The notes below the pieces were generated by a model, which was not told where the DNA came from, made no database searches, and saw nothing but the letters and a program-made list of their open reading frames with translations. 64,000 nucleotides of DNA from contig BCHX01000001.1 of the NCBI GenBank assembly GCA_001599755.1, positions 6,324,001-6,388,000 of the forward strand, written 5' to 3'. The position numbers and the translations under genes are program-made. This DNA is from Gliomastix tumulicola (Eukaryota; Ascomycota; Sordariomycetes; Hypocreales; Bionectriaceae). Positions 45,763 to 55,130 of this stretch are shown in pieces; position 1 is the first letter of the stretch; the number at the start of each line of letters is the position of its first letter.

Positions 45763-46555
45763 TCCGGTCAGGGAAGATGACGAGACCCTCAATACACACG
45801 AGAGGCGTGATCCAAGCATCCTTCATCATCTCCTCACCCATACTGCAGGCGCAGAATACGGCTTTACAGACGAGCAGGTAGCCAAACACAAGACCACAAG
45901 CCCTGACTACCAACCAGACGGTACCATTGATGGGGCTTTCAACTTTCCTCTTTCCTATGATCCGGGCGAAGGCTGGCGCTACAGCAACTCTCTTGACCGT
46001 GTTGGCCAAACCATTGAAAAAATCTCAGGCCTGTCGCTGGAGGATTACTTCCACCAGAATATCTTTCGGCCGCTCGGGATCTCCAAAGCGACTTTCAACC
46101 CGGGCATCTACCCTCGACAGCGGAAAGAACCTGACGGTGAAGCTATCCCGGATCCAGAGGCGCAGAGCTTCACCAGCGGGCTCAAGGGGTGTTTTGGGGG
46201 CCAGGGGCTGCTAATGAGCCTCGAAGACTACATCAAAATCCTCACCTCCCTGCTGCAGAATGATGAAGTGTTTCCGTCCAAGGCCACAACTGCTATGATG
46301 ATGAAGCCGCAACTGTCGCATGTTCAGAAGAAAGCCTTGCTGAAAGAACTCGACACGCCAGTCTGGGCAGTGGGCGATCTCCCTTCAACGCAGGAGTATG
46401 ACTGGGACTGCGGCGGTCTCCTCATCGATGGCGACAAGCATCCATTTCGACGGCGCAATGCCTTATTATGGAGTGGCGCGCCAAGTCTGTTCTGGGTATG
46501 AGAACCACTGCCTCTTCCTTTGATTGATGCCTTTGACAGGGCCGTCTATACCTAG
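45740..46555 (+). pseudogene. Truncated class C beta-lactamase / transesterase-like remnant
   Basis: The frame is open from just after a TAA (45737-45739) to a TGA at 46499-46501. It reads SILHHLLTHTAGAEYGF (the HxAG-type motif of serine beta-lactamase-like proteins), GWRYSNSLDRVGQTIEKISG (the Y-x-N motif), FRPLGISKATF and GGLLIDGDKHPF, ending LLWSGAPSLFW. After the TGA the same frame continues LPLPLIDAFDRAVYT to 46555, a likely C-terminal end. The N-terminal S-x-x-K catalytic serine region is missing. Relatives are fungal esterases/transesterases such as LovD. With the nucleophile region lost and an internal stop it should be inactive. Confidence 0.65.
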
Positions 46556-47018
46556 GCTGGAAATTAGAAGGAGGGTTGAGGAGGAACTGCAACGCCACCC
46601 ACAAGATTGCATCTTCTCCAGGAAGGTCGAAAGAGCTTCGTATCTTCCCAAACGTTTATTCCACTTTACTTTGTAGTTCAGATTGGTTACTGTATGGATG
46701 TCATGCAGGCCGTTTAAAATAGGCAGATGTGTCTGAGGAAAGGGTATACTGTAGGCACCTAAAAACCACAGTGAGTGGATCATGGGCTCACTGTAACAGC
46801 ATCAGCAACTGGGGGTCGCCTGACTATTGTCAGCCGCTTTTCTCCCAAGTCGACCTTGCAAGGCAGAGACACAGAGATCCTTGGCCACAGCAAATATCCT
46901 CCACACTTTCGTCTTCCTCCTCATGTATGACGGGTTTTCCCGATAGCTCTCGTCGCGGAACGAATTGCTCCCCATTTCATCGGTCACACAGGCAACAAGC
47001 CCACCAATTCTCTCAACC
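46556..47018. other. Intergenic, promoter of the HET-ankyrin gene
   Basis: About 460 bp with nothing recognised apart from the HET-ankyrin leader. Confidence 0.5.
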
Positions 47019-47374
47019 ATGCGCCTCCTCAACACGACGCCGTCGGCCGAGGGCAACTTCACGGTGCACGAGTTCCTCGACGGCGCCGTCCCGCGCTATG
47101 CTATCCTGTCGCACACCTGGGGCGCCGAGGAGGTCACCCTCCAGGATATGCAGAGCGGGCGCGCCACTCACAAGGCGGGATTCGCCAAGATCTCGGGCTG
47201 CTGTGCCCTGGCCAAGGTCAACGGCTTCGACTACGTCTGGGTCGACACCTGCTGCATCGACAAGACGAGCAGCGCGGAGCTGTCCGAGGCCATCAACTCC
47301 ATGTACCGCTGGTACCAGGAGGCCGACATCTGCTACGCCTACCTCGCCGACGTCAGTCCAGCGGCATTATCGGG

Positions 47375-47410
<36 letters not shown>

Positions 47411-49655
47411 GCTCGCCAGCATGAAGCACAGCCGGTGGTTCACGCGGGGCTGGACGCTCCAGGAGCTGATCGCTCCCACGCACCTCGTCTTCCTCGACGG
47501 CGCGTGGACGAATCTCGGCACCAGGACAGACCTTGCAGCCAAGCTGGCGCACTGGACGGGAATACCAGTCGATGTCCTCACGGGCGCCCAGGACGTTGAC
47601 GCGGTGAGCGTCGCGCAGCGCATGTCGTGGGCGTCTGGGCGGCAGACGGCGCGCATCGAGGACCAGGCGTACTGCCTCATGGGCCTCTTCGACATCAACA
47701 TGCCGCTCATCTACGGTGAGGGGAGCAAGGCCTTCCTGCGGCTGCAGGAGGAGATCATCCGCGTCTCCGATGACCACAGCATCTTCGCATGGAGGGCGGC
47801 GGACAGGAACAATTTCGACTACCACCACAACCATCAGGGTCTCCTGGCGACGTCGCCGCACGCCTTCAAGGACTCGGCCGGCATTGTCGTCCACGGCTCG
47901 AACCCGGCCGTCGCCTCCAGCACCCCGCTGGTGGTCAGCAGTAAAGGCATACACCTCGAAGTGCCCTTCCTCGCCGTAGGACACGACGGGCTTGGTCTCG
48001 CCATTTTGCACTGTGCAATGTCATCCTCGCCGAGCCGGCCGATTGGCATCTACGTCAGAGATACGTCCTTCATCTTTAGGGACTTTGAGCGGGTATGGTG
48101 CGACAAATTCGAGTCAGTCAACCTCGAGGTCCTTCGCCCGCCGCAGTATCCCTTTACCAAGATGTGCATACAGCAGCCGCGTCGGATGAGGCGGCGGCAG
48201 CAGCAGCAGAGAGATGTCCAGATGGCTGACACAGCAGTCCTTGATGGTGATCGTGAGCTGCGCATGTTCAGGAATGAGGTAAGCGTGTTCGAAAACGATG
48301 GTGAGGGGCAGCAAGAGAGGAAGCAGACGACGAAGACGACGCTGCCAAAGCTGGATACCGAGGCACGCGAATATCTGATGCGCCACGCCAACTTTGCCGA
48401 CGCAGAGCAGATGAAGCACCTGCTGTTCTTCAGCGATATGCAGTTCGAGAAGTTCGCCGACGACGGCCGGTCGCATTTATCCCACGCGGCCGAGCACGGA
48501 CACACCGACATCGCGTGGGTGCTGCTCATGCGCCCTACCACCAAGCCGAACAGCCAGGGCAGCCGGGGCCGGGCACCGCTCACCTACGCTGCCAAGAAGG
48601 GCCACCTGGAGGTGGCGTGGCTGCTCCTGGCGCGGGGCGACGTCCGAGTGCATGTCAAGGACGCCTGGGGTCTCACGCCGCTCTCCTACGCGGCCATGAA
48701 CGGCCATGCGGTCATCGTGGACATGATACTGAGCCGGGACCCGGCTGTCGACTACGTCTTGGACAACAGGAGACGGTCCGCCCTGTCCTATGCGTCGGAG
48801 CAGGGTCACGTGGACATCGTGAGGAGCCTCCTAGCCAACGGCAGCATCGTCGCGTCCACGTGTCTCGACGCGCGAGACGTCGACTGCCTCACCTGTCTCG
48901 GCCGAGCAACCATGAACGGCCACCACGCCGTCATGAGACTCCTGCTCGAGCAGGGTGCCGAGGCGGAGAAGAGGATCGGCGGCCTTGACTTCGACGACGA
49001 GGACAACAATAACGAGACCTCGCGCTGCCACAGCCACGTCACGGCCCTGTGGCTGGCTGTCATGAGCGGCGAGAGCGACAGCGTCGAGCTGCTCCTCCAG
49101 CACGGCGTCGATACCGAGGTAGTGCCCGAGGGCCGGGCCGGGACACCGCTCGTCTGGGCAGTGCGGGAGGGCCGCTACGGCATCGCCCAGCTGCTCGCGT
49201 CCCACGACGCCGCCATCGGCGAGCTCGAGGTCTGCCCGCTCAAGTCCGGGGCCTTCATCCTCTGGGCGGTCAAGACAGGGGATCACACGCTGGCGCGGCG
49301 GCTACTAAGTCACTTCGCGCGGCGGCTGCACACGACGCCGCACGAGGGCATGATCAACGTCCAGGACGACGAGGGCAACACCGCGCTGCACTGGGCCGTC
49401 AAAGTGCGGAACCGGAAGCTGGTGCAGTACATACTCATCTACAGGCCCGACACCCAGAGACGTAACGCCCGGGGCCAGACACCGCTGCACTGCGCCGTCG
49501 TCAACTCGGATCTGGAGACGGTGACCATGCTTGTCAAGGCCAAGGCTGGAGCGCATACCAAGGATGACAACGGGGAGACTCCTTTGTCGTTGGCTCTGGC
49601 AAGCGAGCGTCATGATATCCACCAGCTCCTCCTGTCCGGAGACGGAGGTGCTTAG
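47019..49655 (+). CDS. HET domain - ankyrin repeat protein (heterokaryon incompatibility type)
   Basis: Single exon of 878 residues from ATG 47019 (MRLLNTTPSAEGNFTVHEFL). The HET domain (about residues 20-170) is complete: YAILSHTWGAEEVTLQD, GFDYVWVDTCCIDKTSSAEL, ADICYAYLADV and WFTRGWTLQELIAP, followed by CLMGLFDINMPLIYGEG. A run of 11 Gln (CAG repeat) lies between the last two HET motifs. From about residue 480 to the end are many ankyrin repeats (SHLSHAAEHGHTDIAWVLL, APLTYAAKKGHLEVAWLLL and so on). HET proteins trigger cell death when genetically different hyphae fuse; ankyrin arrays probably sense a partner. A membrane-protein gene (49832-50633, -) converges on its 3' end. Confidence 0.94.
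47376..47408 (+). repeat. CAG trinucleotide repeat coding polyglutamine
   Basis: Eleven CAG units inside the HET-domain coding sequence, encoding an uninterrupted Gln run between conserved HET motifs. Confidence 0.95.
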
Positions 49656-49831
49656 ACAGGAGACAGTCTTTGTTTTTCCAGTTTCGATTCTGTAGCTGGA
49701 AAGCTTCTCCGAGTTTCCCCGTGAAGTCAGGGAAGCACCCCATGACGTTTGATACGTAATCATAGCTGCTTAGTAGTAATCTCTTGGGCAGATCATCATG
49801 TTGAACTTTCAAGTACGTATATTAAAGCAAC

Positions 49832-50633
49832 TTAGTGTAATGTGAGATCATCCCCCCTTTCATGCCCAATCCGTTCCTTTATTTCGGATGTGCTTCGCTC
49901 AACCGTCCTCTCAAGCAGTTCGAGGCCTACCTTCATTTCAGCAGCACTTGTTCCAACCATTGTCTCGACCAGTTTGAGATCTTGACCCTGTTGTCTGACC
50001 TGCCTGAGCACTAGTAGTTAGCTGACAGGAGTCCCATGAAGCAATATGATTCATACATTCAGCCTAGTAGAAGACTCACATGAACAGGAGAATGACGAGC
50101 ATGGAGTTGAACTGAGATATCCGGCTCTCAAGACGCTGGACGCTTGACGCGATCTCTTTCTCCTTGCTCCACCAGTCCAGCCGACCCAGCAGCCGCAGAC
50201 ATTCCACTCGCAGCCATACAAGCCAAAACCACACCAACTGCCAACGGGACATGAGCCCTGTCCGTATCTTCTCCGGTATTTGAGCTGAGCTTTTCCGTAA
50301 AACATCCTGAATACTGCGACAGGCGTGTGACAGCCCCTCCAGAGACTCGTCCATAAGTCGCAGAAGGTCCACAACGTATAGACGAGAGACCAGCCCAGGA
50401 TCAAGCTGGCCGCCCCTTGTGAAATCCGTCCATTGGTGCCGTAATTGGTCGACCTGGACTTCCATGTCCTTCAAGGTCCTGCGGTAATACTCGATTTCGC
50501 CCTCGGCATCACGGAACACGGCGAGGAAAGCCAGAATTGAGCCAGCTAGGGCCAACACGAATGTGAGAATGCCTATCACGCTGGAAGTGATAGATAGCGG
50601 GCTATCGCCACAATCCAGAACCGGGTCTGACAT
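49832..50633 (-). CDS. Small membrane protein with coiled-coil stretches, fungal-specific
   Basis: Two exons (50633-50080, 50003-49832) join in phase to 241 residues, starting MSDPVLDCGDSPLSITSSVI. A hydrophobic segment (about residues 15-38: IGILTFVLALAGSILAFLAV) is followed by a charged helix (EIEYYRRTLKDMEVQVDQL) and helical regions, then VWFWLVWLRVECLRLLG and a C-terminal membrane segment near LVILLFM that crosses the intron. An ATG at 50735 is in the same frame, but the stretch between looks like a leader with its own potential intron (GTACGT...CAG), so 50633 was preferred. Proteins of this look are common near incompatibility genes in ascomycetes; the function is unknown. Confidence 0.78.
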
Positions 50634-51225
50634 ATTGGGTAATTTCAAATGCTGTATGATGCCGGATAATGAGCTTGGCAGAAGAGACGTACTTGAGTTC
50701 TCCTGGTGGGTGACAGTAATTACTACTCTATGCATCGAGCAGAAAAGATGGAAGACGGCGGATGAATCTCGGCGCGCGGGGCATAATGGGAGCCCCCCGG
50801 CTGGGGCTATGCTACAAGGCAGACTTCTTTGCTGCCCGCCCGACCTTTGCAGTTCGACCTAAGACGCCCAAGAGCTTACCCCGGATGCCTTACCATGCAA
50901 GCTGCAGAATGTGCATACTTGATATGCGTAGTGACTTCATTACCTTTTGCGTATTAGCTGCTCTTGGGGATCAGATTAGGCATACTGGGAGGCACTACAC
51001 CGAAGAATTACGACTCCATCATGTTCCGGATCATATTGAAAAATGGCCACTGGCAAAGCCTCCAAGGCTATAGGGCCAACCTGGACCAACAAGAACAAGC
51101 TAGCTTCCTGCAAAAAAGCCAGGCTAGTCACGGTGAGTACTGTCGAGGTCTCGGAGGAAGTAGAAAAGAAATTCATAGATGAGTAAATTGTCAATACAGG
51201 CACATATGTAAGAGTAGCCGCGCGC
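50634..51225. other. Intergenic
   Basis: About 590 bp upstream of the membrane-protein gene and downstream of the 3CxxC zinc-finger gene. Nothing recognised. Confidence 0.5.
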
Positions 51226-51720
51226 CTACCACGCCCCAGCGTTCTGAAGTTTCCACGTGCAACGATCAACCTTGCATCCCTCACACAAGTGCTCAAGATG
51301 TGGCCCCTTCCCCTTGTTATCATGATGTGGTTTCTCGACCTCAATACCGGACCATTTCTTCAGCCAATAGACAACCCGTTCCGCGTACGACTCGTCCAGT
51401 CGTGGCTTCGCAAGCCAGTTGCATGCTCGGCATCTCTGATGGTACACTCGGGCGTTGTACTTCTGTCCGTCGTACAGTCGAATCGTGGTGGAGATGACCT
51501 TGCTGGACCATCCCTTGGTAGCGCATTTCGGGTTGCGGCATGCGAAGCTTCCCATGACATTGGTAACCCGCTCCCTCCTGCAGACCTCTTCATCGATATT
51601 GTGGAAGGAGAAGTCGAGGCCGCAATCATCCAGCAGAATCGCTACATCGTCGTGAAGGGACGGGAAAATCGACCACGATTTGGGCTTCGCCTTCGCTTTC
51701 GTTTTCATCTTGCGCGTCAT
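51226..51720 (-). CDS. 3CxxC-type zinc-finger protein
   Basis: Single exon of 164 residues starting MTRKMKTKAKAKPKSWSIFP. Cys pairs occur in the zf-3CxxC order: FACRNPKC, then HQRCRACNWLAKPRLDESY and VVYWLKKWSG, then HLCEGCKVDRC near the end. The spacing fits the treble-clef 3CxxC fold, also found in vertebrate receptor-transporting proteins; many fungal genomes hold uncharacterised members. The N-terminus is Lys-rich. No membrane anchor is seen. Function unknown. Placed near HET-type genes, with no shared promoter. Confidence 0.85.
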   Translation of the reverse strand: MTRKMKTKAKAKPKSWSIFPSLHDDVAILLDDCGLDFSFHNIDEEVCRRERVTNVMGSFACRNPKCATKGWSSKVISTTIRLYDGQKYNARVYHQRCRACNWLAKPRLDESYAERVVYWLKKWSGIEVEKPHHDNKGKGPHLEHLCEGCKVDRCTWKLQNAGAW

Positions 51721-52830
51721 GCTGGTTGCTGTTTGGCGGCGCCGGGGCTGGATTTATGCGGTTATCGTGCGATCAGTATGCTCTACAAGATTGTGTGAGA
51801 GAATAATAACCCATTGAAAATTCCGATAATGGGGAAATATTAAGGCCTCTCTAGGGCTGCGTCCTCGTTGGCCCTGAGTGTCTCAGGACTTTGGTCGGCC
51901 TCCCGCATGATGCAGGCCTGACCGGTCTGGGCAAGATGCGCTGTGATCAGATAAGCAGATGTGCGTACCTCAACGTAACGTCTGTTATCAGTATGCATAT
52001 AAGTAGATTTGATAAAAATCAGCTCGTGAAAGGCCTTGATAGGTACGCTATACTCCTCCTTCAGTACAGTGTAAGACGTCTGCTCTAAAGCTTGCTGGCT
52101 TGGTAGCTTTTCAGTAAATGCATATGGGGACCGCAAGTCCATATAATCAGAGAGCACAGGGTAGATGAAGCCACTGCTGCAAGATTTCATTATATATCCG
52201 TATGCTTTAAGGACGGTCGGTCTGCTCTTACACCTGAAAAGAGGTAAGCACAGTTGAAAAAGGTAAGGAACTTTCTCAGATGAAATGTCGAGGATGTCAT
52301 GTTTTTCAATGATTGAAGAAGACCTATTCAGAAAGGATGAGAATCGAGATGATGGTAGATTTGATGTTTCTACCCTCAGCTGTGCTCTGACAATGCACCA
52401 TCGGAGCAGTTATCGGCAATATGAACAGCACCTCGGCCATCAACAGGCTTTCTTGTGGTCCATTACACCCACCACATCAATCAATGTACATGATGGTGTT
52501 CTACCAGAATTAATTAAAATACCCAATGCAAGGATACTATCATTCCTAGAATGTGTAAATGAATATAGTAATTACCCTCTTCACTATCCTATTAAGCCAC
52601 CCTAGTCTCCCATCCCCAGTCCTCATATAAACTAACAGCACTGGGGGCTTTTATAAATGGTGATGACTAACGAATCCATCCATCCATCCATCCATCCCTC
52701 CGATCCTTATCTCCACCATTTTCCTCCAACCCGCAAACATCGTCGCCGATTCCTCCCTCCCTCCAGCATTCCCAACTCCCAATGGGTCGCACTGCCCGCT
52801 ATCGGCCCCCAATCGCCATGCGTCCTTATC
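51721..52830. other. Intergenic, AT-rich, with unexplained short frames
   Basis: About 1.1 kb, clearly more AT-rich than the flanks between about 51960 and 52630. A minus-strand frame (52190-51840, 116 codons) and a plus-strand frame (52285-52605) lack known motifs. Neither is supported as a gene. A (CCAT)n microsatellite lies at about 52675-52699, just after an alternative ATG of the next gene. Confidence 0.5.
52675..52699. repeat. CCAT tetranucleotide microsatellite
   Basis: About six CCAT units in a row immediately upstream of the Dal81/TamA-like gene, either in its leader or, if the first ATG is used, encoding a His/Pro/Ser/Ile-rich N-terminus. Confidence 0.85.
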
Positions 52831-54990
52831 ATGAGCGCCCCGGAAAGCACTGTTGACACGGCCGAGAGAGAACCACCCAGCAACCGCGCGCGTGGACCGC
52901 CCGCCGCCGCAGCCGCCAGACACGCGCAGCAGCAGCAGCAGCAGCAGCCGAGCCGCTCTCCGGACCGGCGCAAGACGACGGCGGCGACAACGACAACGGC
53001 TTCCTCTTCGCGATCTGCGCCTCCATCCGACCGGCCGTGCGATATCTGCCGACGACGCAAGCTGCGATGCGTCAGGGAGCCCGGGAACGACAAGTGCTAT
53101 CTGTGCGATTTCTACAAGCGGGCGTGCACCTTCGTTGAGAGGCCGCAGAGGCGCAAGCAGGCGAGACGACATGCCGAGGCAGTCGATCCTGAAGCCGGCG
53201 CGAACGAATTGCCGAGCGCGTCGGTGGCATCGGGAGAGGCCAGGGATGGCGAGTCGATAAGCGACTACACGGGAGAGAATCATGGTATTCTAGCGGGCCA
53301 CGAGCTCGTCGCGGCGACGTCGCCAGCGTCACTGCTGAACAGGACTCTGGGCCTACACAAGACCACGCACTCTGTGTACATTGGCCCTAGCTCACTGCAA
53401 GAGCCGCGACTGGTCAGAGTGCCAGAACGCGCATCGAGTTCCGGTCCGGCACAACAACCCACTCATCGTCGCGTGGATGCTTCGACCGTGTTCATCCAGC
53501 GTCGGGATCCATCATCGGGCGAAGAGGATGTTCTAGAGTCCATTGAGGATCTTGTGCGTCCGCACGGGCCTGCACTCGTTACTCTCTACTTCCGCATCGT
53601 CCACCCAAGCTACCCCATCCTCCATAAGGGTGTCTGGCTAGAGAAGTATCAGCGGAGCTACAAGGAGTTCTCCGCGCCGCTCCTCGCCGCAGTCTACGCT
53701 TTGGCCATCGACTGGTGGGAATACGATCTCGCCTTGTATTCGAAAGAGAAGCCACCTGTGGACCGGCTTGTTGCTATCGCCATGCAGTCCCTGACCATGG
53801 CTATAGCATCACCGAAGCTGTCCGCGGTCCAAGCCGGGCTGCTGCTTCTCCAGCGCTCGGGCGGTGACTCCTGGGTGTTGACGAGCCAGATGGTCGCCCT
53901 CTCTGAAGAACTCGGCTTGCATGTCGATTGCTCGTCCTGGGACATACCTGACTGGGAAAAGGGTGTTCGCCGCCGCCTGACCTGGGCTGTCTTCATGCAG
54001 GATAAATGGGGTGCTCTGATACACGGTCGACCCTCACATGTCTCGGCGCTCCATTGGCGAGCGCCGCATTTGCAACTTGATGATTTCCCTGAATCTGCCT
54101 CAGATGAGGACGACACAGAAGGGAGCACCGAGGTTGAGAAGGGCCGGTATCTTTTCATGCACCTGGCTAGACTAACTGAGATTATGTCCGAGGCTCACTC
54201 GACCCTCTACAATCCATATCAAGTCAGCAATGACCAAGGGACAAGCCCCGACGAGGTCATGAGACTACTCGAACATATCAAGCCAATCGCTCTGAGGCTA
54301 AAGCACTGGGCGAGTACGATTCCAGCCGGCCTAGGCATGGACGACGTGAAGACTCGCAAGCTATCCTCCAACGGATACCTGCATCTATCCTACTACATCA
54401 CCGAGATCATCATCCACCGCCACGTCATCAGGAGTCTGACACCCAGCACCCCTGACCACGTCCGGTCCGTATGCCGTGACGCTGCCCAGGCCAGGCTCGA
54501 GCGCGCCATGACGTTTGTCGAGAAGTTGCGCCCAGAGCACCTCCAGAGCTTCTGGTGGTTCGCGGCGCCCAAGAGCCTAGCTCTCATCGGTGTCTTCGCC
54601 GCGCTGCTGTCCGCGACGAGCAGGAGCGCCGAGGAGGCAGCCTTCTACAAACAGAAACTGGACGACTTCCACTGGAGCTTGAAGGTCCGCTCCAAGGGCT
54701 CTGTCGTCATTACGGCAGCGGTTCGCGAGATGGATGACGGTCTGCTAGATCTAGACCCCTCGGGCCCTCCACTTCCGAGGAGCTCGCCAGCGAACTCGAC
54801 GGGCATGCAGCAGCCTTTACAAGCCCTTGCAGGGCATCAAGAGCCTGTTCTTGAACCTCTGCTACCTATTTTCCCTGTTACCCATGTTGATGAGGATATG
54901 ACGGCGTTCTTGGCTGGCGCATCTCAGGAGGAGATCATGAACGAGGATGATTTTGCCAATCTTTCGGAATTGCCAAGTTTTTGGGTTTAA
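52831..54990 (+). CDS. Zn2Cys6 regulator resembling Dal81/TamA (nitrogen catabolism)
   Basis: Single exon. From ATG 52831 (MSAPESTVDTAEREPP) the protein is 719 residues; an in-frame ATG at 52657 would add 58 low-complexity residues that include the CCAT repeat, so the downstream start is preferred. A poly-Gln run (about seven CAG codons) precedes a Zn2Cys6 finger: CDICRRRKLRC, a longer loop, then CYLCDFYKRAC. The regulatory domain reads ESIEDLVRPHGPALVTLYFR followed by IVHPSYPILHKGVWLEKY, LLAAVYALAIDWW and RRRLTWAVFMQDKWGALIHG, which I recognise as the Dal81/UGA35 (yeast) and TamA (Aspergillus) pattern. Those proteins assist induction of GABA, urea/allantoin and amino-acid catabolic genes. 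The urea amidolyase gene lies about 9 kb away. Assignment is by eye. Confidence 0.85.
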   Translation: MSAPESTVDTAEREPPSNRARGPPAAAAARHAQQQQQQQPSRSPDRRKTTAATTTTASSSRSAPPSDRPCDICRRRKLRCVREPGNDKCYLCDFYKRACTFVERPQRRKQARRHAEAVDPEAGANELPSASVASGEARDGESISDYTGENHGILAGHELVAATSPASLLNRTLGLHKTTHSVYIGPSSLQEPRLVRVPERASSSGPAQQPTHRRVDASTVFIQRRDPSSGEEDVLESIEDLVRPHGPALVTLYFRIVHPSYPILHKGVWLEKYQRSYKEFSAPLLAAVYALAIDWWEYDLALYSKEKPPVDRLVAIAMQSLTMAIASPKLSAVQAGLLLLQRSGGDSWVLTSQMVALSEELGLHVDCSSWDIPDWEKGVRRRLTWAVFMQDKWGALIHGRPSHVSALHWRAPHLQLDDFPESASDEDDTEGSTEVEKGRYLFMHLARLTEIMSEAHSTLYNPYQVSNDQGTSPDEVMRLLEHIKPIALRLKHWASTIPAGLGMDDVKTRKLSSNGYLHLSYYITEIIIHRHVIRSLTPSTPDHVRSVCRDAAQARLERAMTFVEKLRPEHLQSFWWFAAPKSLALIGVFAALLSATSRSAEEAAFYKQKLDDFHWSLKVRSKGSVVITAAVREMDDGLLDLDPSGPPLPRSSPANSTGMQQPLQALAGHQEPVLEPLLPIFPVTHVDEDMTAFLAGASQEEIMNEDDFANLSELPSFWV

Positions 54991-55130
54991 TTTTGGTAGA
55001 CAGTTCGTCCAGTGCACTCCTCACATATGGTAGAGTCTGAAATGTGAAGCAATGCACTTTTTGATCCTGGACCCCTCGCTACTGGACCCCCGTTCCATCC
55101 CCGAGATTCCTCTTGAGATGACACCAGGCT

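Noticed and set aside
51840..52190. 116-codon minus-strand frame in the AT-rich region
   Set aside because: No domain recognised; might be a repeat remnant, not called as a gene.
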